64,000 nt of DNA from Cohnella xylanilytica. GTDB taxonomy: Bacteria > Bacillota > Bacilli > Paenibacillales > Paenibacillaceae. Of the stretch, positions 50,177-59,078 are shown piece after piece. The DNA is taken from NCBI RefSeq assembly GCF_014212175.1, contig NZ_JACJVR010000128.1, positions 1 to 64,000 of the forward strand, in the 5' to 3' direction. How positions within the stretch are numbered: position 1 is the first letter of the stretch; each line of letters begins with the position of its first letter. The position numbers and the translations under genes were made by a program. Under the pieces are notes generated by a model. That model did not search any database. It saw only the letters and a list, made by a program, of their open reading frames with translations, and was not told the DNA's origin.

Positions 50177-50306
50177 GCCTCCACCTCCTCAGATGAGATG
50201 TATGTACAGGCCCCCGGGGATATGCCAAAAGTTTTTTTCGCGAATTTTGAATCGTTATTCCGACTTGCGCGTATAACAATTGAATTGGAGTTGGGGGGAA
50301 GTCGTC

Positions 50307-51032
50307 ATGGACATTTTCAGTTTGGAATTTCTGACCTCGTTATTGACCATTATCTTCATCGATCTCCTGCTCGCCGGCGACAACGCCATCGTGATCGGCC
50401 TTGCCGCCAGGAACCTGCCGAAGGAGCATCAGAAGAAGGCGATCTGGTACGGAACCGGCGGAGCCGTTCTCATACGGGTTGTAGCCACTCTGCTGATCGT
50501 CTATCTGCTGAAGATCCCGTTCCTGCTCGCGGTAGGCGGAGTCGTTCTCTTATGGATCGCCTTCAAGCTTCTCGTCCAGGAGGAGCAGCACGAAGACATC
50601 AAAGCGAGCACGACGCTCGGGGGAGCCGTCCGCACGATCGTCATCGCCGACGCGGCGATGGGGTTGGACAACGTGATCGCGGTCGCCGGCGCGGCGCACG
50701 GCAGCGAGCTGCTCGTGATCATGGGTCTCGTCATCAGCATCCCGGTCGTCGTCTGGGGAAGCACGCTGTTCGTCCGGCTGCTGAACCGTTTCCCCTGGAT
50801 CGTCTACATCGGTTCGGCCGTTCTCGCTTATACGGCGGCCAAGATGGTGACGCACGAGCCTAAGCTGGACGCTATTTTCCACGACAATCCCGTCCTTAGC
50901 TGGACGTTCATCGCCGTTATGACCGCGGCGGTCGTCGTCGGCGGGCTGTGGGCCAATGCCTTCAAGAAGAGGAAGGCGTTGGCGAAGGCAGCTTCCTCCG
51001 TGCTGAACGGAGATAAGCTCCCTCAGAAGTGA
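50307..51032 (+). CDS. TerC-family integral membrane protein
   Basis: 241 aa. ATG at 50307 (MDIFSLEF) is preferred with GGGGGAA just upstream. TerC signatures LLLAGDNAIVIGLAARNLP and VIADAAMGLDNVIAVAGAAHG are present, with about seven transmembrane segments and a Lys-rich C-terminus. A paralogue of the divergent gene at 49496. Probable role in Mn(II) efflux or metal supply to exported proteins. A terminator at 51066 follows. Confidence 0.92.
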   Translation: MDIFSLEFLTSLLTIIFIDLLLAGDNAIVIGLAARNLPKEHQKKAIWYGTGGAVLIRVVATLLIVYLLKIPFLLAVGGVVLLWIAFKLLVQEEQHEDIKASTTLGGAVRTIVIADAAMGLDNVIAVAGAAHGSELLVIMGLVISIPVVVWGSTLFVRLLNRFPWIVYIGSAVLAYTAAKMVTHEPKLDAIFHDNPVLSWTFIAVMTAAVVVGGLWANAFKKRKALAKAASSVLNGDKLPQK

Positions 51033-51065
51033 GAGCCCGGCGCGCAAGGTCCCGTGTTAACGGCA

Positions 51066-51107
51066 AAAGCCGCGAATCGCACGAAGGTGCGGTTCGCGGC
51101 TTCTTTA
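51066..51107. terminator. Bidirectional terminator between terC and thiI
   Basis: A 16-bp near-perfect stem (51066-51082 and 51087-51102) with a 4-nt loop. T-rich on the minus strand (TTTT) and CTTTAT on the plus strand, so it can serve both convergent genes, terC (+) and thiI (-). Confidence 0.8.
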
Positions 51108-51135
51108 TGTTCGGGTATTGCCGGGGTTCTGCGAT

Positions 51136-52380
51136 TTAGAACCAGCGGTCCTCGTCCGAAGGCTCGGCAGAGGCGGCCGCGGCCGCGGCTCGGTCCGCCC
51201 GGCCTTCCGTCGTCAGGATCATCGTCTCCGTTCCTTGGACCGCTTCCTCGATCAGCTTCTCCAGCTCGGCTCCGATGCCGGCCTCCACCTTCTCCACGAT
51301 GCGCAGGTTCGGATTCGTCGCCGGCGACTTGGGCACGAACAGCGTGCAGCAATCTTCGAACGGAAGGATCGACGTCTCGTACGTCCCGATTCTCTCCGAG
51401 ATGCGGATGATCTCCCGCTTGTCCATCATGACGAGCGGCCGAAGCAGCGGCAGCTCGATCGTTCGGCCGATGACGTTCATGCTTCCGAGCGTCTGGCTGG
51501 CCACTTGGCCGAGGCTGTCGCCGGTCACGATCGCCAGCGCCCCGCTTCTCTCCGCGAGCCTCTGGGCGATGCGGAGCATCGTCCGGCGCATCAGCGTGAT
51601 AATCAGATGCTCATGCCCGCTCTGCACCATTCTCGTCTGAAGCTCGGTGAAGGGCACGAGATGGAGCTTGATTCTCCCGCCGTAGTGGGCCAGCCTCTGC
51701 GTCAGCGTGATCACCTTGTCGGTCGCCTGCTGGCTCGTGAACGGATAGCTGTGGAAGTGCACGGCTTCGATCTCGAGCCCTTTGCGCATCGCCATCCAGC
51801 CGGCCACGGGGCTGTCGATCCCTCCCGACAAGAGGAGCATCGCCTTGCCGTTCATGCCGAGCGGGAACCCTCCCGCTCCCGGAACGACCGCGCACGAGAG
51901 ATAGACTCCTTCTTGCTGAATGTCTACCTTAAGCTCCGCGTCCGGATGGTGAACGTCCACCTTCAGAGCCGGCGTGTTGCGAAGCACGTGGGCGCCGACG
52001 AGATGGTTCATCTCCTGGGAATCGTGAGGGTACCCCTTCCAGGCCCTCCGCACCGTCACCTTGAATGTCTGCGGAACGGGTTCAAGTCCGTTCATCAAGG
52101 TCAGCGCGGCCGCCCGCACCTCCTCCAGATCGTGTCCGGAGCGGACGGCCGGGCTGAACGAATGAATGCCGAACACGTCCTTCAGCGGCTCCTCGACTTC
52201 CTCGAAGCGGACTCCGTTCAGCCGGATATAGATACGGCCGTACGTTCTCTCGTACTCCAAGCCTTCCACGGCGGCGAGGGCTTGCCGGATTCGCGCCAGC
52301 ATCATGCCCTCGAACCGGCTGCGGTTCCGGCCCTTGATCGTCACTTCCCCTAATCTCACTACTACCAGATCGTAGATCAT
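51136..52380 (-). CDS. thiI: tRNA 4-thiouridine synthase ThiI
   Basis: 414 aa. N-terminal ferredoxin-like and THUMP domains (about 1-165; VVRLGEVTIKGRNRSRFE) precede the PP-loop pyrophosphatase domain with LLLSGGIDSPVAGWMA (about 183-198). The C-terminal rhodanese domain of E. coli ThiI is absent, as in Bacillus. It adenylates U8 of tRNA and, with a cysteine desulfurase, inserts sulfur. The desulfurase gene ends 2 bp upstream, matching the nifZ-thiI arrangement of Bacillus. Confidence 0.96.
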   Translation of the reverse strand: MIYDLVVVRLGEVTIKGRNRSRFEGMMLARIRQALAAVEGLEYERTYGRIYIRLNGVRFEEVEEPLKDVFGIHSFSPAVRSGHDLEEVRAAALTLMNGLEPVPQTFKVTVRRAWKGYPHDSQEMNHLVGAHVLRNTPALKVDVHHPDAELKVDIQQEGVYLSCAVVPGAGGFPLGMNGKAMLLLSGGIDSPVAGWMAMRKGLEIEAVHFHSYPFTSQQATDKVITLTQRLAHYGGRIKLHLVPFTELQTRMVQSGHEHLIITLMRRTMLRIAQRLAERSGALAIVTGDSLGQVASQTLGSMNVIGRTIELPLLRPLVMMDKREIIRISERIGTYETSILPFEDCCTLFVPKSPATNPNLRIVEKVEAGIGAELEKLIEEAVQGTETMILTTEGRADRAAAAAASAEPSDEDRWF

Positions 52381-52382
52381 CT

Positions 52383-53549
52383 TTAACTCCTCTCAAGCGG
52401 CTTCAGCTTCGAGATCGCGAGCCGCAGCCGCTCCGCCAGCAGCCGAATGTCTTCCTCCGTATGTTCGTCCCCGAAGCTGATCCGGATGCTTCCCGAAGCC
52501 CGGGCTTCGTCCAGTCCCATCGCCAGCAGCACCCGGCTCGGCTTCAAGCTCTTGGAGGAGCAGGCCGATTGGGTGGAGACGAGAATGCCGTGCTTCTCCA
52601 GCATGTGCACCAGCACCTCGGGCCGCATGCCCGGATAGGATACGTTGACGACGTGAGGCGCCGAGACGCTCTCGTCGCCCGCCGCGTTCAGCACCAGCTC
52701 GGGCATGTCCTGCAGCAATCCGATCAGCATCCGGCGCAGCCCGTGCATCTTCGCCGCGCGCTCCTCCCTCGTCTCCGTCGCCAGGCGGAGCGCTTGAGCC
52801 GTGCCGACGATGCCCGGCACGTTGTGCGTGCCGCTGCGGACGCCGTCCTCCTGCCCGCCTCCCGCCAGCAGAGGCTCGAGCCTCACTCCTTCGCGGACGA
52901 GCAGGAATCCGGCCCCCTTCGGCCCGCGGAACTTATGGGACGAGGCCGAGTAGAGATCGACGCCCGAGGAAGCCCAATCCAGCTCGAGCTTGCCGACGGC
53001 TTGGACGCCGTCGACGTGGAAGCGCGTCTGCGGATAGACGGACAACAGCCGCCCGATCTCCCGGATCGGCTGAATGGCTCCCGTCTCGTTGTTGACGTGC
53101 ATGACGCTGACGAGGACCGTCTCCGGGCGCAGGGCCGCCGCGATATCCTCCGCCGACACCCGGCCCGACGCGTCCGGCCGAACGAACGTCACTTCGACGC
53201 CCATCCGCTCGAGCTGCTTGGCGACGCCGTGCACCGAAGAATGCTCGATAGACGTCGTAATCATATGTTTGGTTCCCCGGCGGGAGGAAGCCAGGATCGT
53301 TCCCTTGATGGCCAGATTGTTGCTCTCCGTTCCGCCCGACGTGAACACGACCTCCTCCGGCTTCGCCCCGCAAGCGGCGGCCACGGAAGCATGGGCCCGC
53401 TCCACGAGCTTCATCGCTTCCGCGCCGGCGCGATGAATCGCCCCCGAATTGGCGTAATGGAGATTCATCAGCTCGCCGACGGTCCTTACCACTTGCTCGT
53501 AAGGAGGCGTCGAGGCGCAATGATCGAAATAAAGCGTCTTCACCTTCAT
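52383..53549 (-). CDS. Cysteine desulfurase (NifS/IscS family, NifZ-type partner of ThiI)
   Basis: 388-aa PLP enzyme. FDHCASTPPYEQV near the start, PLP contacts in SGGTESNNLAIKG and HVNNETGAIQPI, Schiff-base Lys206 in SSHKFRGPKGAG and the catalytic Cys330 on the mobile loop in VSTQSACSSK. It takes sulfur from cysteine as a protein persulfide and gives it to ThiI, encoded 2 bp downstream. The absence of an adjacent iscU or mnmA favours a dedicated tRNA thiolation role. Confidence 0.94.
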   Translation of the reverse strand: MKVKTLYFDHCASTPPYEQVVRTVGELMNLHYANSGAIHRAGAEAMKLVERAHASVAAACGAKPEEVVFTSGGTESNNLAIKGTILASSRRGTKHMITTSIEHSSVHGVAKQLERMGVEVTFVRPDASGRVSAEDIAAALRPETVLVSVMHVNNETGAIQPIREIGRLLSVYPQTRFHVDGVQAVGKLELDWASSGVDLYSASSHKFRGPKGAGFLLVREGVRLEPLLAGGGQEDGVRSGTHNVPGIVGTAQALRLATETREERAAKMHGLRRMLIGLLQDMPELVLNAAGDESVSAPHVVNVSYPGMRPEVLVHMLEKHGILVSTQSACSSKSLKPSRVLLAMGLDEARASGSIRISFGDEHTEEDIRLLAERLRLAISKLKPLERS

Positions 53550-53598
53550 CCTCCTGTCACGGCCCGAATCGGCCTTCGATTGCGTAACCCCGATACAA

Positions 53599-53645
53599 TA
53601 AAAAGATCAAAGCAAGATCTTCATCCGCTTTGATCCGGTCGTTCG
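53599..53645 (-). terminator. Terminator of the transglycosylase gene
   Basis: Minus strand: 9-bp arms GATCAAAGC and GCTTTGATC (53637-53645 and 53605-53613), 23-nt loop, then TTTTTAT. It lies about 33 bp after the stop codon. Confidence 0.75.
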
Positions 53646-53677
53646 TATGCGCGATCCCGGGGATTCCCGGGGCTTCT

Positions 53678-54502
53678 CTATAGCGAAGAAGTCCAAGCCA
53701 ACCGCGCTTCAAGCACCTTCCGCACATAAGCCTGCGTCTCGGAGGGAAGCTCGGATTGGCGGGCGACGACGTCTTCGTTCGTGCGCAAGCCGAGGCGGTC
53801 GATCGTTCCCGGACCCGCGTTGTAAGCGGCGAGAGCGGTCGCTTCGTTGCCGTCGTACTTGCGAAGCAGGAACGATAAATACCGGGTGCCCGCATCGATG
53901 TTCTGGGCCGGATCGAACGAGTCGGTCACGCCCAGCCCTCTGGCGGTGCCGTCCATTAGCTGCATAAGGCCTTTGGCGCCGGCCGAGGATACGGCGTCCG
54001 GCCGGAAGGAGGATTCCGATTGTATAACGCCTTTGATTAACGCCGGGTCGACTCCGTATCTCGCCGAAGCCGCGGCGATCAACCCGTCGTAAGCGGAAGT
54101 CGCGCCGGTATCGGCCGCCAATCCCGTTAACCCCGAATGCCCCGCGATCGAGGATAAGCCCGTCAAGCCGGTCCAGCCCGACATTCCGGACAATCCCGAC
54201 GTTCCGGACAATCCGGCCAATCCCGACGTTCCGGACAATCCGGCCAATCCCGTCATCCCGGAAATTCCGGTCCATCCCGATCCCGTTCCGGGAACGGACG
54301 ACATCCCGTCTCCGAAGCCCGAACCGAGCGGATCGGCCGACGAATCCAGCAGGCCGCCGAGCAATTGGGCGAATACTCCGCCGCCTTCGTCCGCCGAAGC
54401 GACATCGTTCGCGCCGCCGAAGGGATCGATGCCAGACAGGAACTGCGACAAGAGCAATTCCTTCATGACGCGCGGATCCATGGTCACTCTCATATCGGTC
54501 AT
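53678..54502 (-). CDS. Lytic transglycosylase (SLT domain) with Gly/Leu/Ser repeat linker
   Basis: 274 aa. The C-terminal SLT domain (about 150-265) shows YDGLIAAASARYGVDPALIK, VIQSESSFRPDAVSSAGAKG with the catalytic Glu, GLMQLMDGTARGLGV and ALAAYNAGPGTIDRLG. It cleaves the glycan strands of peptidoglycan. The middle (about 75-140) is a low-complexity run of GLSG/GLAG units. No signal peptide is evident at the N-terminus (MTDMRVTMDPRVMKELLLSQ), which is unusual for a wall enzyme; some Bacillales members have a similar leaderless form. Confidence 0.9.
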   Translation of the reverse strand: MTDMRVTMDPRVMKELLLSQFLSGIDPFGGANDVASADEGGGVFAQLLGGLLDSSADPLGSGFGDGMSSVPGTGSGWTGISGMTGLAGLSGTSGLAGLSGTSGLSGMSGWTGLTGLSSIAGHSGLTGLAADTGATSAYDGLIAAASARYGVDPALIKGVIQSESSFRPDAVSSAGAKGLMQLMDGTARGLGVTDSFDPAQNIDAGTRYLSFLLRKYDGNEATALAAYNAGPGTIDRLGLRTNEDVVARQSELPSETQAYVRKVLEARLAWTSSL

Positions 54503-54635
54503 GTCCTAATCGCTCCCGGATCGTTGTACCATCCCTACCATTGTACAACAAGTCCATCGGCGCGAAAAGTCCCGTCTTCCGATCGTTCCGGCCGCTTCCG
54601 GGTTCTTGCGGCCCGAAGAGCGAGCCCGCCCTCGC

Positions 54636-54854
54636 CTATTCCCGGTCCTTCGGCCGGAAAGTCAGGCAGCAGGTGGTCGAAGAACGGTCGGCCGAGTCCC
54701 GATGGCCGCCGAACAATTCGTCCGCGAACTCCTCCCCGCCCGTTCCCCGGGCGGAATGCGCGTCGATCTCGATCGCGATCTCCTGGGCGGCGCAGCGGTT
54801 CCCTTCCCCCCAATACGAGCAGTTGCTGACGCTGCAAGCGACTCCTTGCGGCAT
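54636..54854 (-). CDS. DUF1540 Cys-rich small protein
   Basis: 72 aa. The N-terminal pattern VACSVSNCSYWGEGNRCAAQ and the C-terminal TTCCLTF fit a DUF1540 domain, whose Cys residues may bind a metal. The linker between them is longer than usual. GGGGGGTGATTG precedes the ATG. An upstream frame extension is rejected. Function unknown; the family is common in spore-forming Firmicutes. Confidence 0.85.
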   Translation of the reverse strand: MPQGVACSVSNCSYWGEGNRCAAQEIAIEIDAHSARGTGGEEFADELFGGHRDSADRSSTTCCLTFRPKDRE

Positions 54855-54948
54855 GAACCAATCACCCCCCGATCGTAGTGTGCGCACCGCCGGAGGCGGT
54901 ATGCTTAATCGGGGGGTGGAGGTTGGAGGGAGACCCGCAGGGACTACC

Positions 54949-55452
54949 TTATTTGGATTGGCCCAACATCCGGCGTTGGGTCAAATATTCGCTCTCGTAA
55001 TAAGACAGGTCGTCGCGCAGCTCCTCGTACACCCGGGAGATGTTCAGAACGACGTCGCGGACCGCGCGAACCGGCTTCGCCCGGAAGCGAATGGCGTCTT
55101 GTCCGGTGTAGGCGTACCGCCCGTCTTCCGAATATCCTTCGTTCTTCGGATAGAAGAACGCGTTCACGCAATGATGGTACACTTCGTACAACGTGCGCTC
55201 CGCGAGTTCAAGATCGAAATTCGGCCTGCGCAGAATGGCGCCGAGCTTCTCGTAAGCGACCTCCGAGAACACGAGCAGATGCCTCAAGTCGGAGAGCAGC
55301 CCGGCATGAACGGCGATCGATTCTTCGGACGATTCTTCGTTCGTCAGCTGCGGGAGCGCGTGCCCGTTCAGAAATTTCTCCAGTTCCACAATAGCCGTCT
55401 TCAATTTGTCCTTGCTGGATTCGGCAATCGCCTTCACGTTGGCGGTTGGCAT
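54949..55452 (-). CDS. ypuI: YpuI (DUF3907) family protein
   Basis: 167-aa soluble protein like B. subtilis YpuI: KLKTAIVELEKFLNGHALPQ, LRHLLVFSEVAYEKL, LYEVYHHCVNAFFYPKNEGY, RYAYTGQDAIRFRAKP and a C-terminal helix EELRDDLSYYESEYLTQRRM. Helical, no known activity. ATG at 55452 is preferred since AAAGGGGAAAG precedes it; 60 upstream codons in frame are outside the conserved family. Confidence 0.9.
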   Translation of the reverse strand: MPTANVKAIAESSKDKLKTAIVELEKFLNGHALPQLTNEESSEESIAVHAGLLSDLRHLLVFSEVAYEKLGAILRRPNFDLELAERTLYEVYHHCVNAFFYPKNEGYSEDGRYAYTGQDAIRFRAKPVRAVRDVVLNISRVYEELRDDLSYYESEYLTQRRMLGQSK

Positions 55453-55725
55453 AAATAGCTTTCCCCTTTCATTGTCCACAAGCGTGCTCGAGTCGGGTTC
55501 CGCGCCGAGAGCTTCTCGCTTCGACGAAAGCGCCGTCATCTCGAATTTCGAACATCGCAAAGCGTCGCTGCTGCGAAAGCGGCGAAAATCAAACTCATCG
55601 TACCACAAATCGACTGGAAACGGTACTGGCAAGGCCGAAAAAGTCCCGTATAATTTTGCCCGTCCGCCTCAAGCTAAACCTAATGCATCTTATCATAATG
55701 GGTTACGCAAAAGGAGGTCGGCCGG

Positions 55726-57657
55726 TTGCGCCGCAATGCGATTATCGGGCTGCTGTTCACGGTAGCCGTCGCTCTGTTCATCGTTCCCGTCGTCGCGCCG
55801 CCAAGAGTCGCCAAGTCTCCGTCCCCCGCGGCTCCGGCGCCCCGGACGTATTCGGTATCGCCCGGGAAGCCGCTCTCGGTCAAGCAGGAGACGTTCTCCA
55901 AGCATCACGCCGTCCGGCGCGACATGGAAGCGACGGAGAAGCTGTGCCGGCTCGACTGCTCCCGTGACATGTCCCGGTTCATGCTGGAGCACAAGTCGAT
56001 CAAGGACGGCGAGAAGGCCCTTCACCTGAAGCAGGCCGTCAAGGAACATCCTCATATGGTCACCGTCTCCTGGACGTCGGGAGGCAGGACGGTCAACGCG
56101 GGCGAAGCTCCGAAGGAGCTGCTGCGAACGGCGGCCAAGGAGCTCGGGCGAGCCCGCGAATCGCTGAAGCGCGGAATGCCCTACGAATCGCCTTCGTTCA
56201 AGTACGGCGGCAAGACCCACTTCGTTCTGGCCATGCCCGATTACAAGCGCGGCGACGGCGTCACGGCGCTCGTCAGCACGGACGTCGTGGAGGAAGTCGA
56301 GCGCCATCAGCGCCGGAACATGCGCCTCGTCCCTTACCCGGCCGAGGGCCGGTACCGCGTCGAGTCCGTCGTGCCGGGAACGAACAAGGACAAGACGGTT
56401 CGGACCGGCGAAGACAACGGCAACGCGAGCCACTACGCCGTGGACGAGGTCGTCGTCAAATTCCGCCAGCCGCTGAAGCCGGCCGAGCTTCTGGCTCTTC
56501 GCAAGGAGCTCAGTCTTACGGTCGTCCGGCACCGAGGGCAGACGTACTTGTTCCGGTCCAGCAAGTACTCGATGAACGAGCTGAAGAACCATTTTGCCAA
56601 ATGGAATCCGATATTCGTCGAACCCCACTATCTGTATCTGACGAACGAGATCGGAGGAGACGGCCAGACGGTCGCCAAGCCCAACGACACGCTGTACGGC
56701 AGGTATCAGTGGAATCTCCCGGACATCGCCACGGAGAAGGGCTGGAACGTCACCAAAGGCAAGGACGACATGATCGTGGCCATCGTCGATACCGGGGTGC
56801 AGGCGGATCACCCCGATCTGAAGGGAAGGCTCGTTCAGGGGACGAACATTATCGATCCGTCGAAGCCTCCCGACGACGACGTCGGGCACGGCACCCACGT
56901 GGCCGGCATCATAGCGGCTCAGGTGAACAATAACGAGGGGATCGCCGGAATGACGTGGTATACGAAGATCATGCCGGTCAAGGCTCTCGACAGCAGCGGA
57001 GCCGGCACGACCTATTCGGTGGCCGAGGGCATCATCTGGGCGACCGATCACGGGGCGGACGTCATCAACATGAGTCTGGGCAACTACGCCCAGGCCGAGT
57101 TCCTCCACGACGCGGTCAAATACGCCTACGATCACGGGGTGGTGCTGGTCGCCGCCAGCGGCAACGACAATACGGACCAGCCCGGCTTCCCGGCGGCTTA
57201 TCCGGAAGTGTTCGCAGTGGCCGCCACCAACGCGGACGAATCCAAGGCGGAATATTCGAATTACGGGGACTACATCGACGTCGCCGCCCCCGGCACGTCG
57301 ATCGCCAGCACGTATCCGGGAAGCCGGTACGCGGCGTTGTCCGGCACGTCCATGGCCAGCCCGCATGTCGCCGCTCTCGCGTCGCTCATTCGTTCGGCCA
57401 ATCCGGCCTTGAGCAACGAAGAGGTCATGGAGTTGATGCGGCGGACGACGAAGGATTTGGGGAATCCCGGCAAGGACGTCGACTTCGGCTACGGGCTCGT
57501 CGACGTGAACGCGGCGGTCCGCTCCGCCGGCGGAGGGCAGCCGACCGACGCGGCTTCAACCGGGGCGGCCGGCGACCAGATCGCGCCCGGCGAATCGCTG
57601 TTGACGTTCCCCGAGAGAGTCCGGCGCGAGCTTCAACGGCTGCTGAGCGGCGGCTAA
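55726..57657 (+). CDS. Secreted S8 (subtilisin) family serine protease
   Basis: 643 aa. Starts with TTG at 55726 (AAAGGAGGT nine bases upstream). Signal/anchor segment (about 5-22), then a long N-terminal region (about 40-335) containing a CRLDC motif and an inhibitor-I9-like part (VVVKFRQPLKPAELLALRKE). The catalytic domain has Asp355 (IVDTGVQADHPDLKG), His388 (GHGTHVAGI) and Ser542 (LSGTSMASPHVA). Exported protease; the prodomain should fold and be cleaved off. Followed by a strong terminator. Neighbouring BdbC/BdbD could oxidise its two Cys residues (inference). Confidence 0.94.
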   Translation: MRRNAIIGLLFTVAVALFIVPVVAPPRVAKSPSPAAPAPRTYSVSPGKPLSVKQETFSKHHAVRRDMEATEKLCRLDCSRDMSRFMLEHKSIKDGEKALHLKQAVKEHPHMVTVSWTSGGRTVNAGEAPKELLRTAAKELGRARESLKRGMPYESPSFKYGGKTHFVLAMPDYKRGDGVTALVSTDVVEEVERHQRRNMRLVPYPAEGRYRVESVVPGTNKDKTVRTGEDNGNASHYAVDEVVVKFRQPLKPAELLALRKELSLTVVRHRGQTYLFRSSKYSMNELKNHFAKWNPIFVEPHYLYLTNEIGGDGQTVAKPNDTLYGRYQWNLPDIATEKGWNVTKGKDDMIVAIVDTGVQADHPDLKGRLVQGTNIIDPSKPPDDDVGHGTHVAGIIAAQVNNNEGIAGMTWYTKIMPVKALDSSGAGTTYSVAEGIIWATDHGADVINMSLGNYAQAEFLHDAVKYAYDHGVVLVAASGNDNTDQPGFPAAYPEVFAVAATNADESKAEYSNYGDYIDVAAPGTSIASTYPGSRYAALSGTSMASPHVAALASLIRSANPALSNEEVMELMRRTTKDLGNPGKDVDFGYGLVDVNAAVRSAGGGQPTDAASTGAAGDQIAPGESLLTFPERVRRELQRLLSGG

Positions 57658-57673
57658 AAACTTCACCGAATCG

Positions 57674-57714
57674 ACCTGAAAAGGAAAGTAACTCTCCTTT
57701 TTCAGGTTTTTTTA
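57674..57714 (+). terminator. Terminator of the S8 protease gene
   Basis: Arms at 57674-57685 and 57694-57707 (ACCTGAAAAGGA with TCCTTTTTCAGGT, one bulge) followed by seven T, 17 bp after the stop codon. Confidence 0.85.
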
Positions 57715-57821
57715 TGGCACGGGGAACTTTCTCATGTTATTTTAAGCTTAGGCTTGTACAGTGGAAGATGGGAAAATAGGTATTTATATCGGTTCCAATT
57801 GGGGAGAAAGGAAGAAAATCA

Positions 57822-58550
57822 TTGCAGAAATCGCAACGCAAAGCGGAGAACAGGCAGCTTCGGCAGAAGCAGCAGGAGCAGAAAAAGCGGAGAACCCGAA
57901 TTCTCGTCTGGACGACGGCTGTCGTGTTCGTCGCCCTGATCGCGGCGGTTATTATTTTCAAGCCGAAGGAAGCGCCGGTGGCGATCGATTACGACAACGT
58001 TCCGACGATGGGCTCGGCCGACGCGAAGGTCAAGATCGCCGAGTTCGGCGATTTCAAGTGTCCGACGTGCCAGTACTTCAGCTTGAACCTTCTGCCCGAG
58101 ATCAAGAAGGATTACATCGACACGGGCCTGGTATCGCTCTCGTTCTTGAATTATACGATTATCTGGCAGGATTCGAACGACGCGGCTCTGGCAGCCCAGT
58201 CCGTGTATCATCAGAACAAAGACGAGTTCTGGAAATATTACGATGCGTTATACCGTAAACAGCAACCGCAAGAGCACGAAGTCTGGGCGACGCCCGAATT
58301 CTTGACGGAAGTGGCTCGCAGCGAAGGCATTAAGGTCGATTACGACAAGCTGAAGGCCGATATCGAGAACAAAACGTACCAGGACGAAGTCGATGCGCAG
58401 AACAAGCTCGCCCGAAGCAAGAACTTCCCCGGAACGCCGACCGTTCTCATCAACGGGGAGCGCCTCGACGACGAGCACGCTCTCAACCTGGATAAATTAA
58501 AAGCTAAGATCGACGAGGCTTTGAAGGAAGCGAACGTCGAAACGAAGTAG
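57822..58550 (+). CDS. bdbD: DsbA-like thiol-disulfide oxidoreductase BdbD
   Basis: 242 aa. TTG start at 57822 with GAAAGGAAG upstream. A basic Gln/Lys-rich cytoplasmic tail, a membrane anchor (about 27-46), then an extracellular thioredoxin-fold domain with CPTC (Cys80/Cys83) in EFGDFKCPTC and the cis-Pro loop NFPGTPTVLINGE. It introduces disulfides into exported proteins and is reoxidised by BdbC, encoded 22 bp downstream. Confidence 0.92.
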   Translation: MQKSQRKAENRQLRQKQQEQKKRRTRILVWTTAVVFVALIAAVIIFKPKEAPVAIDYDNVPTMGSADAKVKIAEFGDFKCPTCQYFSLNLLPEIKKDYIDTGLVSLSFLNYTIIWQDSNDAALAAQSVYHQNKDEFWKYYDALYRKQQPQEHEVWATPEFLTEVARSEGIKVDYDKLKADIENKTYQDEVDAQNKLARSKNFPGTPTVLINGERLDDEHALNLDKLKAKIDEALKEANVETK

Positions 58551-58571
58551 AATCGATCGGAGGATGGACAA

Positions 58572-59009
58572 GTGTCTTCCTGGGTTCGCAATTACGGACT
58601 ATATTTCGCTTGGGTCGTCTCGCTCGTCGCCACCGGCGGGAGCTTGTTCCTGAGCGAAGTCATGCGCTACATCCCTTGCGATTTATGCTGGTTCCAGAGG
58701 ATCTTCATGTATCCTCTCGTTCTTCTGCTCGGCCGGGCGGCCCTGCGCGACGACCGCGGAATGGCGGGATACGCGCTTCCGCTCGGCGTCATCGGCGGAC
58801 TGTTCTCGCTGTATCACTACATGGAGCAGATGGTGCCGGGCATGGCCCGCATCGTGCCGTGCCGCTCGGGCGTTCCGTGCAACGAGGACTACCTCGATTG
58901 GTTCGGCTTCATCACGATTCCGCTGCTCGCGCTCATCGCCTTCGTTCTGATTACCGTCTTCCTGCTGTTCGTCCGGAAGGCGGAGAAGGATCAAGCTTAC
59001 GAGGATTGA
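58572..59009 (+). CDS. bdbC: DsbB-like disulfide oxidase BdbC
   Basis: 145 aa with four transmembrane segments. The first Cys pair (Cys36/Cys39 in RYIPCDLCWFQR) and the second pair (Cys97/Cys103 in VPCRSGVPCNEDY) pass electrons from BdbD to the quinone pool. GTG start with GGAGGATGG upstream. Forms an operon with bdbD. Confidence 0.93.
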   Translation: MSSWVRNYGLYFAWVVSLVATGGSLFLSEVMRYIPCDLCWFQRIFMYPLVLLLGRAALRDDRGMAGYALPLGVIGGLFSLYHYMEQMVPGMARIVPCRSGVPCNEDYLDWFGFITIPLLALIAFVLITVFLLFVRKAEKDQAYED

Positions 59010-59032
59010 GATGCGCCGACGACGCCAATAAA

Positions 59033-59074
59033 CAATCAAAAGCCCCAAGGCAGATGCCTTGGGGCTTTTGATTG
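59033..59074. terminator. Bidirectional terminator between bdbC and rnpB
   Basis: A perfect 19-bp inverted repeat (59033-59051 and 59056-59074) with AGAT loop; both strands have TTTTG after the GC-rich core. It ends bdbC on the plus strand and rnpB on the minus strand. Confidence 0.9.
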
Positions 59075-59078
59075 ACAT

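Noticed and set aside
50177..50306. yybP-ykoY manganese riboswitch between the two terC genes
   Set aside because: The gap is short and I could not find the conserved loop motifs.
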